Positions 1 through 7,876 of a DNA stretch of 41,736 nucleotides are shown here, piece after piece. The stretch is from Gemmatimonadota bacterium (GTDB lineage Bacteria; Latescibacterota; UBA2968; UBA8231). The DNA lies in contig VXML01000039.1 of assembly GCA_009841115.1 (NCBI GenBank), positions 1 to 41,736 of the forward strand. Direction: 5' to 3'. Numbering within the stretch: position 1 is the first letter of the stretch; each line of letters opens with the position of its first letter. The notes beneath the pieces are model-generated. The model made no database searches and was not told the DNA's origin. It was given only the letters and a program-made list of their open reading frames with translations. The translations under genes were made by a program, and so were the position numbers.

Positions 1-175
1 TGTGGCGCACGCCACAGCGCTGCAAAAAGCGCAACTCGGCATCGGTTGACCCAAAGCTCTGTGTGCGCACGTACATGCGCCCGCCGTTCGCCGATGTTTG
101 CGATGCGCCTCCGGCGGCCGAAGCCGCGGCCTCACCGGCTGCGAGACCTTGCTCAAATGGATCGGATTTCTGCAT
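1..175 (-). CDS. TIM-barrel sugar isomerase/dehydratase-like protein, N-terminal part only
   Basis: Reading from ATG at 175 towards the window edge gives 58 codons without a stop; the rest lies outside the window. An AAAGGAA ribosome site sits about six bases before the start. The first 33 residues are rich in Ala, Gly and Ser and look unstructured. Then a stretch reading RMYVRTQSFGSTDAELRFLQ begins, which resembles the first strand and helix of xylose-isomerase-like or mannonate-dehydratase-like TIM barrels (pattern: strand ending in TQ, then T/S-D-x-x-L-x-F-L). An internal ATG at the start of that stretch could be the real start. The gene lies 45 bases downstream of the solute-binding lipoprotein on the same strand, so it probably belongs to that catabolic operon. 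Family assignment is tentative because no active-site residue is in view. Confidence 0.55.
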   Translation of the reverse strand, partial: MQKSDPFEQGLAAGEAAASAAGGASQTSANGGRMYVRTQSFGSTDAELRFLQRCGVRH

Positions 176-220
176 GGGTGATTCCTTTCGTTGGTATGGA
201 GTCGAATTTGCAATCCCCTA

Positions 221-1966
221 TTATGTGGGTTCTAGGTTGAGTAAGACAAGTAGCCAGGTGCGGTGCCAATAGGCGCTGTTGACGTAGGGGTTTTCGGCCG
301 TGGGCCAGTTTTTCCAGTAGGTTTCGTTGTGGGGGATTCGGTGATACCACTGGATCAGGGGGATCGAAGGCAGCTCGCGGAACCAGATATCCATCGCCTT
401 GCGGAAGAGCGCGACTAGCTCGGGGTCGTCTGGCGCGACCTCGGCCATGCGATCGACGATCGCGTCGAATTCCTCATTTTTCCAACGCCAGAAGTACTCG
501 GCCGCCGTCCCCGTCGGCTGCACGAAGCGACTGTGGTAGAGGCGCAAGGTGAAATAAGGATCTCGCACCGAAGCTGCGTGTCCGATCACAAAGGCCCGGG
601 CCGTGCCTTGGGTCATGCGGGTATAGGCGTCGTTGGTGGCGCGGAAGCTGGCGTCAAAACCGGCTTGGCGCAATTGTTCGATCAGCACCGGCGTGAAGTC
701 TTGGAAGAGGTTGGGAAAGACATCGACCACTATCTTGAATCGCGTCCCGTCCTTGCTCCAAAACCCGTCCTCGTCCTTGTGCCATCCCTTGCGCTGCATG
801 ATCTCCGCCGTGCGGGCGGGATCGTAGGTATTCAACTGATATTGCGCGAGAAGATCTTGGATCTGGTCAATATAGCGCATTAGCGGGGGAAATTCGGGAT
901 AGGGATAGAGCGTGAACTTGCCCGCTCCCTGCCAACCGACGTCAACTACTTGGGCGCGATTGATCGCGTAGTTGATGGCCCAGCGGATCTCCGGGTCGCT
1001 GAAGGGCTCTTCGAGATTGTTGAAACCGAGGGACAGCGGCCACCAATCCAGATAGCCGTAGGGAGCTTCTCTGCCTGTCCAGGTGGAGATATTGGGGTTT
1101 TGTTCGAGAACGGTTTTGATATTGACGGGGCGCAAGTCGATGCTCGAATCGATCTCGTTGGCCAAGAGTTGCTGGGACCACTTGGCTTCATTGCCGAAGG
1201 GCAGATAGATGATGCGCTCCACCTTGGGCAGTTGCTGGAACCCCAATCCAGCCGCCCACCAGTCCGGCCGCAGATCCCAAACGCGCTGTTCGGGAGCGGT
1301 GATCACCAGGCGATAAGGCCCACTGACCACCGGCCAGCCTTTGGCTAGGTCGAGGTTTTTGAAGGTCTTGGCGTCTTGGTCTTTCCAGATGTGCTCGGGG
1401 ACGATGCGGACCCCATTGCCGAAACAATCGGTGAAGTACGAAAACAGAAACCTTGGATTGGATGCCTTCAGTGTGATGCGCGCCGTCAACTCGTCCACGG
1501 CCACCGCCTCGGCGACCCAAGTTTGCATATCGGTAGAAAGCAGCAGTTCCGGCGCATGGGCCTTGAGCATGTTGATGGTGAAGACCAAGTCGCGCGCCGT
1601 CCACGGCATGCCGTCGCTCCACTGGACTCCGTCGCGGATTTTAATGGTGACTTCGGTGTAATCCTCGTTGTATTGGTGGCTTTCCGCGATCCAGGGGATG
1701 AGGTTGTTTTCTTCGCTGTAAGCATTGTAGTAATAGAGCGGCTCGAAGAGAAAATTGGATCCTGTAGAAGACACCATGCCGGGGATAAAGGGGTTGAAGG
1801 CGTCGTAGTCCAGCATTTGGGTCAACCCGAGGATCAGCGTCCGGTCGCGAGGGACTTGCCGCACACTTGGCTCTTGTCCCGCTTGGTCTTCGGTGCTACC
1901 GCACGCCAAGAGCAAAGCGCAACAAAGCCAAGAGCACCAAATCCGCGTTTGGTTTCCGTATTGCAT
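221..1966 (-). CDS. ABC transporter solute-binding lipoprotein, SBP_bac_5 (peptide/opine) family
   Basis: A 581-residue extracytoplasmic binding protein. The N-terminus has a hydrophobic segment ending in the lipobox LLAC, so Cys22 is probably lipidated. The body matches family 5 solute-binding proteins: an early LTQMLDYDAFNPFIPG stretch, then ESHQYNEDYTEVTIKIRDGV followed by QWSDGMPWTARDLVFT, which is the hallmark of the family, and a late pattern of substrate-lobe helices. The longer reading frame begins at TTG 1972, but ATG 1966 is preferred because AAAGGAA lies six bases before it. The PhyH-like gene ends 18 bases upstream and a TIM-barrel gene begins 45 bases downstream, all on one strand. 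No permease or ATPase gene is in the window. The ligand cannot be read from the sequence; sugars or oligopeptides are both usual for this family in organisms of this type. Confidence 0.88.
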   Translation of the reverse strand: MQYGNQTRIWCSWLCCALLLACGSTEDQAGQEPSVRQVPRDRTLILGLTQMLDYDAFNPFIPGMVSSTGSNFLFEPLYYYNAYSEENNLIPWIAESHQYNEDYTEVTIKIRDGVQWSDGMPWTARDLVFTINMLKAHAPELLLSTDMQTWVAEAVAVDELTARITLKASNPRFLFSYFTDCFGNGVRIVPEHIWKDQDAKTFKNLDLAKGWPVVSGPYRLVITAPEQRVWDLRPDWWAAGLGFQQLPKVERIIYLPFGNEAKWSQQLLANEIDSSIDLRPVNIKTVLEQNPNISTWTGREAPYGYLDWWPLSLGFNNLEEPFSDPEIRWAINYAINRAQVVDVGWQGAGKFTLYPYPEFPPLMRYIDQIQDLLAQYQLNTYDPARTAEIMQRKGWHKDEDGFWSKDGTRFKIVVDVFPNLFQDFTPVLIEQLRQAGFDASFRATNDAYTRMTQGTARAFVIGHAASVRDPYFTLRLYHSRFVQPTGTAAEYFWRWKNEEFDAIVDRMAEVAPDDPELVALFRKAMDIWFRELPSIPLIQWYHRIPHNETYWKNWPTAENPYVNSAYWHRTWLLVLLNLEPT

Positions 1967-1984
1967 GTGCAATTCCTTTGACGT

Positions 1985-2821
1985 TTAAACGCTCTCTGCG
2001 GGTGCGGCTAAGTCGCGCGATTTGCGCTGCCAGCCGTATTTGTCCCCGCCGGTGAGCAAGGCGGCCCGTTCTTCAGGTAAGCCGGCGACGAATTTGGGAT
2101 CGGGGTCGTAGCCGTTCCACGCTTGGAACATCGTCGGGGTGTAGCCGCCGAGAATTAAGACGCGGTCCCGCTGCGAGCGGATGATGCCGGAAGAGTGCAT
2201 CAGGGACTCGTAGAAGAGCAATGTTGATCCCGCCGGTGCTTCGACTTGGTGGACGAGTGCGGAGTCGTCCAAGGCGGCGTCGACAATCGCTTGGCGGTCC
2301 ACTTCTTGGGGGATTTTGTGCGTTCCGGGGATAACGGTGGTGCCGCCGTCGTCGGGGCCGAGGTCGGTGAGATTGGTGAGCGCCTTGACGAAGGAGAAGT
2401 GATAGAGGCCGTTACCGGTGTGGGAATATGCCGGATTGATACCCCGGTGGAAGCCATACTTTTGCTCTCCACCCGGCCGCCGGATGTGGGCGTCTGACTG
2501 CTCTAGGCGAACGGTGCCGCCGACTATTTCCTCGGCCATTCCCAGAATTCTAGGATGGGTTAGATATTCGTAGAAGCATGGGGATAGATGGGGGAGATTG
2601 TCGATGCGGAAAAACTCCTGAGTTGAACTGGACAAATGGCAGTTTGTTCCGGGGAGTTGGCCCGTGCGCTGAAAATCGGCTTCGATCTGGTAGATAATCT
2701 CTAGGAGCGCGGCGACTTCGGCCTCGGTCAGGAGTTTTTCGAGGATGACGTAGCCGTAGATTTCGAGGTGCAGGCGTTGGGATGGGGTCAACGCGGGGAA
2801 GGGCGTGTTATCTGTGGGCAT
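1985..2821 (-). CDS. Phytanoyl-CoA dioxygenase (PhyH) family protein with an HxG site
   Basis: A 278-residue member of the PhyH branch of Fe(II)/2-oxoglutarate oxygenases. It begins with the typical helix (LHLEIYGYVILEKLLTEAEV). The PGTHK motif supplies the distal iron histidine (His168), and Arg in the RDRVL strand near residue 228 should bind 2-oxoglutarate. The proximal motif reads His125-Arg-Gly127 rather than His-x-Asp, so the usual carboxylate iron ligand is missing. The start is ATG with GAGGAATT before it. It is transcribed divergently from a second PhyH gene across 107 bases and leads an operon with the binding lipoprotein. The substrate is unknown. Many PhyH paralogues in environmental bacteria have unknown roles, and loss of Asp may mean a halogenase-like, altered or inactive site. 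Confidence 0.85.
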   Translation of the reverse strand: MPTDNTPFPALTPSQRLHLEIYGYVILEKLLTEAEVAALLEIIYQIEADFQRTGQLPGTNCHLSSSTQEFFRIDNLPHLSPCFYEYLTHPRILGMAEEIVGGTVRLEQSDAHIRRPGGEQKYGFHRGINPAYSHTGNGLYHFSFVKALTNLTDLGPDDGGTTVIPGTHKIPQEVDRQAIVDAALDDSALVHQVEAPAGSTLLFYESLMHSSGIIRSQRDRVLILGGYTPTMFQAWNGYDPDPKFVAGLPEERAALLTGGDKYGWQRKSRDLAAPAESV

Positions 2822-2928
2822 GGTGAATTCCTCGTTGGGAGCGGAGCGGATGAGCCGGGAGAAAGGTAGGAAAATTTGACACAGGGGAGAACATTGCTCA
2901 TTTCTAGGGAAACGGAGGGAAATAGCTA

Positions 2929-3699
2929 ATGGAATATAGCGACGAACAGCACGCCCACTTTGAGGAGTACGGGTACGTGCGGCTCGGCAAGGTACTCGAC
3001 GACGCGGGCTTGGCCGAATTACAGGAGCGCATCGACGCGATCATGCTCGGCGAGATCCCCTACCCGGAGATGGAGTTTCAACTCGACGGGGAGGACGCCG
3101 ACTACGCGAAGATGCCCGTCGTCTCTGCCGGCCACAAGGGCACCACGCTCCAGTACCGCAAGATCATGGGCTTGGAGCAGGACCCCGTCTATCTGGCCTA
3201 CATGCAGCACCCGCTCTTCCGCCAGATCACCCGGCGCTATATCGGCGAGGACGTGTCGATCTTCCGGGCGATGTTTATGAACAAGCCGGCGGAAAAGGGC
3301 ACGATACTGCCCTGGCACCAAGACGTGGGTGTGGGTTGGGGGGTGGGTTACAATCCGACGACCACGGTGTGGACCGCGATCGATCCGGCGATGGTGGCAA
3401 ATGGCTGTATGCAGGTGGTGCCCGGCAGCCACAAGCACGGGGTGATCACCGAAGGGCACTTTCCTTCGGCAGAACAACTAGCCGAATACGCGCCGCCGGG
3501 CGCGGAAATCGACCTCGAAGCCGAGGCGGGTGAGGCGATTTTGCTCAACAACCTGCTGCTGCACCGCTCGGGGATCAATCCGACGGGTCAGTCGCGCCGC
3601 GCCTTTAGCATCGCCTATATGGACGGGGCCTCGCGTTCCGTGCGCACGGGCGAAGGCTATCCGATGATCTTTGGTGCAGAGGCGCTGGTTCCGGCCTAG
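2929..3699 (+). CDS. Phytanoyl-CoA dioxygenase (PhyH) family protein, intact iron site
   Basis: A 256-residue Fe(II)/2-oxoglutarate-dependent oxygenase of the PhyH family. The N-terminus (FEEYGYVRLGKVLDDAGLAE) is the family signature. The facial triad is complete: WHQD gives His130 and Asp132, VVPGSHK gives His168, and Arg in QSRRAFSIAYMDG (near residue 223) should hold 2-oxoglutarate. It would hydroxylate a small organic substrate, as related enzymes do with phytanoyl-CoA, ectoine or alkyl phosphonates; nothing in the sequence fixes which. GGAGGG lies nine bases before the ATG. It is divergent from the HxG-type paralogue and converges on the enolase-superfamily gene, whose stop codon overlaps its own by a few bases (3696-3699). 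Confidence 0.9.
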   Translation: MEYSDEQHAHFEEYGYVRLGKVLDDAGLAELQERIDAIMLGEIPYPEMEFQLDGEDADYAKMPVVSAGHKGTTLQYRKIMGLEQDPVYLAYMQHPLFRQITRRYIGEDVSIFRAMFMNKPAEKGTILPWHQDVGVGWGVGYNPTTTVWTAIDPAMVANGCMQVVPGSHKHGVITEGHFPSAEQLAEYAPPGAEIDLEAEAGEAILLNNLLLHRSGINPTGQSRRAFSIAYMDGASRSVRTGEGYPMIFGAEALVPA

Positions 3700-4751
3700 T
3701 CGGGCCAGTGCTGCGCGGAGATGGCGTAGCGGGCGACGGCGTCCTCGTCCAATTCCACGCCCAAACCCGGTCCGGTGAGCACGATTGCGTAGCCGTCTTG
3801 GACCAGCGGTTCTTTGAGCAAGCTGTGCTCGTGCGCGAAGTTGCCACAGAGGTCGGAGCCAAAGGTGCAGTTGGGCGCAGCGGCTGAGGCGTGGAGGCGG
3901 AAGGCGTCGAAAATCCCCAGATCGACATTGGAGGCTTGCCACACGGGGATGTCCGCGCTTGCGGCGATGCGCGCCATGTCGAGAAAATCCCAATCCGAGG
4001 GGGCGACGTTGAAGGCGTCAACCGCTTCGAGGTGCACTGCGTCGATGATCTGGCGGGGGTTTTGGAAGTGGGGGGCGACGAGGACGCTGGTTTCTTCCTT
4101 GAGGCGGCGATATTCGTGGAGATCGGTTTTGGGGAAGGGATCTTCGAAGACCACGTCGAGCCCGTCGAGGCGGCGGGCTAGGTCGAGGGCGTTTTTGAGG
4201 TTGTAGAAACGCTCGTTGGGGTCTAGGACTACCCGCAGGTGCGGCGCGACTTCGAGAGCGGCGCGGACTCGGTCTTCCATGTTGGCATCTTCCCACTTGC
4301 ACTTCATCTTGATGCCGTGGAAACCTAGCTCGATGGCGCGTTGGGCTGCGCGGGCGGAATCCGTGGCGCTCATCCGACTGATCCAGTAGTCAACTAGCAC
4401 TTTGTCCTGTAGTTTGCCGCCGAAAATGCGGCATAGCGGCCAGCCGATCATTTTGCCGATTAGGTCGAGGAGGGCAATGTTCCAGCCACCGCCGCGCAGA
4501 GCGCGTGGCTCAAAGGTGTTGGGATCTTTGCCGATCAGATCGGGCGGTTCCTCTGCGCGGTCGCCGTAGTACGGGCCGCTCATACCGAGGCCGGTTAGTC
4601 CTTGGTCGGTGTGGATCCTGAGGACGTCTTGACGCCGGGCCGAGAGCGGCTCGGGATAGCCGGGCGCGGGCTCGTCGTACTCGGGCGGGGGCAGGATGCC
4701 CGGGAGAAAGGGCACGCAACAGACGGTGCGTTCGAGGCGAGTAATCTGCAC
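3696..4751 (-). CDS. Enolase-superfamily (mandelate racemase/muconate lactonizing type) protein
   Basis: 351 residues, the usual length for the family. The frame remains open far upstream (to 5036), but that part only shadows the thioredoxin gene. The real start is most likely GTG at 4751, giving VQITRLERTV, eight bases after the upstream stop and probably read by translational coupling. The barrel shows the KxK motif (IKMKCKWED), the first metal Asp (VVLDPNERF) and the second metal Glu (VVFEDPFPK). Where the third metal ligand normally stands, after the next strand, the sequence reads VLVAPHFQN with no Asp or Glu. The family abstracts a proton alpha to a carboxylate (racemization, dehydration, cycloisomerization). 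Sugar-acid dehydratase or related activity would fit the catabolic context, but the odd third site leaves specificity and even activity open. Confidence 0.82.
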   Translation of the reverse strand: MQITRLERTVCCVPFLPGILPPPEYDEPAPGYPEPLSARRQDVLRIHTDQGLTGLGMSGPYYGDRAEEPPDLIGKDPNTFEPRALRGGGWNIALLDLIGKMIGWPLCRIFGGKLQDKVLVDYWISRMSATDSARAAQRAIELGFHGIKMKCKWEDANMEDRVRAALEVAPHLRVVLDPNERFYNLKNALDLARRLDGLDVVFEDPFPKTDLHEYRRLKEETSVLVAPHFQNPRQIIDAVHLEAVDAFNVAPSDWDFLDMARIAASADIPVWQASNVDLGIFDAFRLHASAAAPNCTFGSDLCGNFAHEHSLLKEPLVQDGYAIVLTGPGLGVELDEDAVARYAISAQHWPD

Positions 4752-4758
4752 GGCGCGC

Positions 4759-5634
4759 TCAGTACAGGGCTTGGTAGAGTTTGCGCTGGTAGTCGGCCAC
4801 CAGCGGATTGTCGCGGCCGAGTAGGTGGAAGACGGCGACCATGGCGTCCTTGGCGGCTTGGTCGCCGTTCGATTTTTTTCCCACGATGTGTAGCCACTCC
4901 TGCAACGCGGTTTCGTAGTCGCCCTCGGAGGCTGCGCAACAGGCGAGTAGGTAGCGGGCCTCGTGGTCGTCTGGCTGGCCGAGTACTCGCTGGGCGCAGG
5001 CGGCGCGGCCCCCAGCCTGCTGGCACTGGTGGGCAAACTCGATCTGGGTGAGTAGCGCTTGGGCTTGTGGGTATTCGGGGGTGTCCGTTTCGACGAGATT
5101 GACTAGCTCTTGCACGGTCTCGAAGCGGCCCTGCTGCAGGTGGATCTTCGCTAGGCCGAGGAGGGCGGGGCCGTCGGTGGGATTTTCTTCAAGCACCTGC
5201 TCGTACTGGTGGGCGGCCGCGTCGAAGTCGCCAGTGGCCGCTAAGTCGTCGGCTTGGTCGATCACTTGAGCTTCGGGGATGGGGGCATCGGCGACCAAAG
5301 GGCGGAGAATGGTCTCGATCTGCTCTCTGGGCAGAGCGCCGGTGAATTCTTGGGCTAGCTGGCCGTTCTTGACGATCTTGACTGCGGGGATGCCTTGGAC
5401 CCGAAAGGCCATGGCGAGTTGCTGGTTTTCATCGACGTTGATCTTGGCTAGGGCTACGCTAGGGCCAAGTGCTGTGACGACGTCTTCGAGGATGGGCCCT
5501 AAAGTTTTGCAAGGGCCGCACCAAGGGGCCCAAAAATCGACGACGATGACGCGCTCCTGCGAGCCTTGGAGGACTAACTCTTCAAAGTTTTGCTCATCGA
5601 CGTCGAATATCTGCGGTTGGGGTTGGATTTCCAT
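4759..5634 (-). CDS. cnoX: Thioredoxin-domain TPR co-chaperone, CnoX/YbbN type
   Basis: 291 residues. Residues 10-110 form a thioredoxin domain with the WCGPC active site at 38-42 and the cis-proline region GIPAVKIVKNGQ. Residues from about 120 to the end are TPR-like helices, including ATGDFDAAAHQYEQVLEENP and ALLGLAKIHLQQGRFETVQ. This architecture is that of YbbN/CnoX, a chaperedoxin that hands oxidized proteins to GroEL/DnaK; the E. coli protein has lost the CxxC motif, whereas this one keeps it and may be an active oxidoreductase. A GGAAGGA site lies three bases before the ATG. The gene is eight bases upstream of the enolase-superfamily gene, an arrangement with no obvious functional reason. 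The symbol rests on architecture only. Confidence 0.88.
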   Translation of the reverse strand: MEIQPQPQIFDVDEQNFEELVLQGSQERVIVVDFWAPWCGPCKTLGPILEDVVTALGPSVALAKINVDENQQLAMAFRVQGIPAVKIVKNGQLAQEFTGALPREQIETILRPLVADAPIPEAQVIDQADDLAATGDFDAAAHQYEQVLEENPTDGPALLGLAKIHLQQGRFETVQELVNLVETDTPEYPQAQALLTQIEFAHQCQQAGGRAACAQRVLGQPDDHEARYLLACCAASEGDYETALQEWLHIVGKKSNGDQAAKDAMVAVFHLLGRDNPLVADYQRKLYQALY

Positions 5635-5653
5635 GGCGTCCTTCCGTTTGAGG

Positions 5654-5715
5654 TAATTAGGAATTAGGAATTAGGAATTAGGAATTACCCCGCCCCAATT
5701 CGTAATTCCTAATTC
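5654..5715. repeat. Heptanucleotide repeat with an inverted copy (hairpin)
   Basis: Five 7-base units of the form GAATTAG (first TAATTAG, last GAATTAC) run from 5654 to 5688. After a 13-base GC-rich spacer, an inverted copy GTAATTCCTAATTC runs from 5702 to 5715. The last two units and the inverted copy can form a 14-bp stem (5675-5688 with 5702-5715). The element fills the gap between the thioredoxin gene and the PLP-enzyme gene and touches the latter's stop codon. It could stall or terminate the selD-operon transcript, though no T-run follows, or it could be a dispersed intergenic repeat. Confidence 0.8.
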
Positions 5716-6764
5716 TACTGGCCGCGGCCGCGGCCGGCGACTGCCCATTCTTCGACGACCTCGCCGTTGCGGAGGGCGAAGAGGCGGTCGTGGAGGTTGG
5801 TGGTCATTCCGCCGTGCAGGGGGATGAAAGAGAGGATATCGCCGACGTTGACTGGACGGTCTGCGGCGGTGGTATCGACGTGGCCGTGCTCGACGGACAT
5901 GCCTTTGAGAAAAAGTTCGGGCTGCTCGATGCAGTAGCCATAAGGGGTCGGCGGATAGCTGGTGAAGGCTTTCTGGCCGGCATCGACGATGGCTTGCCCC
6001 GGGCGGGAGGTGCTGACCACGGTGACGACCAAGCGCAGCGGACAGCGGGTGGGGTTGAGGTCGTCGCGCTTGCCCACGCGGGTCATGCCCTCATAGGCGT
6101 ACGAGCCGATGCGGGTCTCGGTGCAGCCGAGGGATTTGGAGATGGCTTCGCTGCCGGTGCCGCCGCCGCTGATGATGTGCAGCGGTAGGCCGCTTTTGCG
6201 CGCCCCTTCGCGTACTTCGTCGAGGAAGGGGCGGGCGCGCTCGCTGCTGGGATAGGTCATCACGCCGGTAAAGTCTAGCCCCGGTAGCTGGTCGATGTGC
6301 TGGGCCAGCGCGAGGGTGTCGGCGGGCGATTGGGTGCCGACGCGGCCGCCGCCGGTGTCCATCTCGACGATTGTGCGGATGCGGCAACCGGCGGCCGTGA
6401 CGGCCTGTGAGAGTCCGTCAACGGTGGCTGCGGAGTCGGCAGCGACTGTCAGAGTGCTCTTGCCGCTTTGGATCAGGCGCGTCAGGCGGGCTAGTTTGGG
6501 CTGGCCGACGATGTTGTAGGGAATCAGGATGTCTTGGATGCCGCCGTCGGCCATGGCCTCGGCCTCGCCTAACTTCTGGCTGACGATGCCAATGGCCCCC
6601 GCGGCGATTTGCATGCGCGCAATGGCTGGCGTCTTGTGGGTCTTGGTGTGGACGCGCAGGCTGATTTCGAGCTGGTCGCAGGCGTTTTGCAAGTCGCGGA
6701 TGTTCTTTTCTAGCACGTCGAGATCGACGCAGAGGGCGGGGGTATCGAGTTCGGTAAAGTGCAT
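5715..6764 (-). CDS. PLP fold-III enzyme: D-threonine aldolase / D-serine dehydratase-like
   Basis: 349 residues from ATG 6764; the open frame runs 29 codons further upstream, but that part overlaps the glycosyltransferase gene. The start MHFTELDTPALCVDLDVLEK is the signature opening of the alanine-racemase-N family of D-threonine aldolases and DSD1-type D-serine dehydratases. VHTKTHK contains the lysine (Lys41) expected to hold pyridoxal phosphate. The C-terminal domain carries VNVGDILSFIPLHGGMTTN, corresponding to the region where family members bind a divalent metal. Likely reactions are retro-aldol cleavage of a beta-hydroxy-D-amino acid or dehydration of D-serine; sequence alone does not separate them. 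It lies five bases after the glycosyltransferase stop in the selD operon. Confidence 0.85.
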   Translation of the reverse strand: MHFTELDTPALCVDLDVLEKNIRDLQNACDQLEISLRVHTKTHKTPAIARMQIAAGAIGIVSQKLGEAEAMADGGIQDILIPYNIVGQPKLARLTRLIQSGKSTLTVAADSAATVDGLSQAVTAAGCRIRTIVEMDTGGGRVGTQSPADTLALAQHIDQLPGLDFTGVMTYPSSERARPFLDEVREGARKSGLPLHIISGGGTGSEAISKSLGCTETRIGSYAYEGMTRVGKRDDLNPTRCPLRLVVTVVSTSRPGQAIVDAGQKAFTSYPPTPYGYCIEQPELFLKGMSVEHGHVDTTAADRPVNVGDILSFIPLHGGMTTNLHDRLFALRNGEVVEEWAVAGRGRGQ

Positions 6765-6769
6765 GATGC

Positions 6770-7876
6770 TTAGATCCTTCCAGTAAATAGATTCATGTAT
6801 TGGGTAGCGATTTTTTTTTGAGCGTATTCGCGCTGGACGTAGGCGCGGCACTGGCGGCCTAGATCGGCGCGTTCCGTTGGACTGAGGGAGAAGAAGCGGT
6901 GAATTTGTTCGACGAAGGCCGGGTAGTCCTCGGGGTCAACGAGAAATCCGCCTTCGCGCACGCTCTCGGTGAGGGCATCGACGGCAAAGGCCACGGCCGG
7001 GGTGCCGGCGTACATACATTCGAGTTGGGTCTGGCCGAAGCCTTCGACATCGCCGGGTATGTGGATGTTGGGCATCAAGAAAAGATCGCAACTGGTGCGC
7101 AGCATGGCCAGCACTTCGTCGGGGACTGGCCCGAGCAGGACGACGCGGGTCTCTAAGCTCTGTTCGCAACGGAGCGCCTGCAAGCGCGCGGTTGCGCTGC
7201 CGAGGGGGCCGCAGATCAGGAGGCGGATATCCGCGTCGAGTAGGGGCATCCCCTTTTCCAAGAATTCGACCATGCCCTTGCGGGGGACCTGGCGGCCGAA
7301 AAGCAGTAGGATGCGGTCTTGGCCAAAGCGCAGTCCGTGTTCCTCCTCGAAACGCGCTCTGACTGTCTCCAGCGCGTCTGGTGACAACTCCAGCGGCTCC
7401 ACTCCTAAGTAGATGATTTCCAACTTGGCCTCGGGGACGCCGCTGGCAGCGGTAATGCGGCGACTGTGTTCGCTGATGACGACGACTTTGTCGCAGGCGC
7501 GGACTCCCCAGTGCATCAGCGCACGCGCGAGGGGATTTTTGTAGGTCATTTCGAGGCCGTAGACGGTGGTGATGAATCGCGCTGGACCCAAAGGACGCAA
7601 GAGTGGAGCCAGCGTCGCGGAGACCCCGTCGGCGAAGTATACGGCATCGACGCGGCGAAAGAGCACGGCCCACAAGGCGACCACAAAGCAATAGGGGAGG
7701 AACCAAGCTAGGTGCAAAAGCGACTGGCGGCCCAGCGCAACGAGATGGACTTGGGCTTGTTTGACCAGCCGGGTATAGAGTGCGTGACAGTGGGTCTGGA
7801 TGCCGCCGATGGTGGGCGGGTAGCGGCGGGCGAGGAAAAGGATGCGGGGGCGATGGTTTGGCACAGGTGCGGTCAC
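6770..7876 (-). CDS. Glycosyltransferase, GT4 family (GT-B fold)
   Basis: 368 residues. The N-terminal domain opens with RILFLARRYPPTIGGIQTH, the GGxxxH-type acceptor loop of GT4 enzymes. The C-terminal domain has LLLFGRQVPRKGMVEFLEKG and the E-x7-E motif in EGFGQTQLE, which contacts the donor sugar nucleotide. It should transfer a hexose from a nucleotide sugar to a glycan or lipid acceptor at the cytoplasmic face of the membrane. Start is GTG overlapping the selD stop (GTGA), so translation is coupled to selD. Acceptor and sugar are unknown; no polysaccharide cluster surrounds it. Confidence 0.88.
   Translation of the reverse strand: MTAPVPNHRPRILFLARRYPPTIGGIQTHCHALYTRLVKQAQVHLVALGRQSLLHLAWFLPYCFVVALWAVLFRRVDAVYFADGVSATLAPLLRPLGPARFITTVYGLEMTYKNPLARALMHWGVRACDKVVVISEHSRRITAASGVPEAKLEIIYLGVEPLELSPDALETVRARFEEEHGLRFGQDRILLLFGRQVPRKGMVEFLEKGMPLLDADIRLLICGPLGSATARLQALRCEQSLETRVVLLGPVPDEVLAMLRTSCDLFLMPNIHIPGDVEGFGQTQLECMYAGTPAVAFAVDALTESVREGGFLVDPEDYPAFVEQIHRFFSLSPTERADLGRQCRAYVQREYAQKKIATQYMNLFTGRI

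Noticed and set aside
1..17. Palindrome TGTGGC-GCAC-GCCACA at the left edge
   Set aside because: It lies within coding sequence of the partial TIM-barrel gene and has no T-run; probably a chance result of GC-rich codons.
2876..2904. Promoter for the plus-strand PhyH gene from TTGACA at 2876
   Set aside because: No acceptable -10 box lies 16-18 bases downstream (CATTTC or neighbours match poorly).
4752..5036. N-terminal extension of the enolase-superfamily frame
   Set aside because: It overlaps the conserved thioredoxin-TPR gene, is low-complexity (Pro, Ser, Thr, Arg) and does not resemble the family; the conserved protein starts at GTG 4751.
5654..5688. Short CRISPR-like array
   Set aside because: The units are seven bases without spacers; this is a simple tandem repeat.
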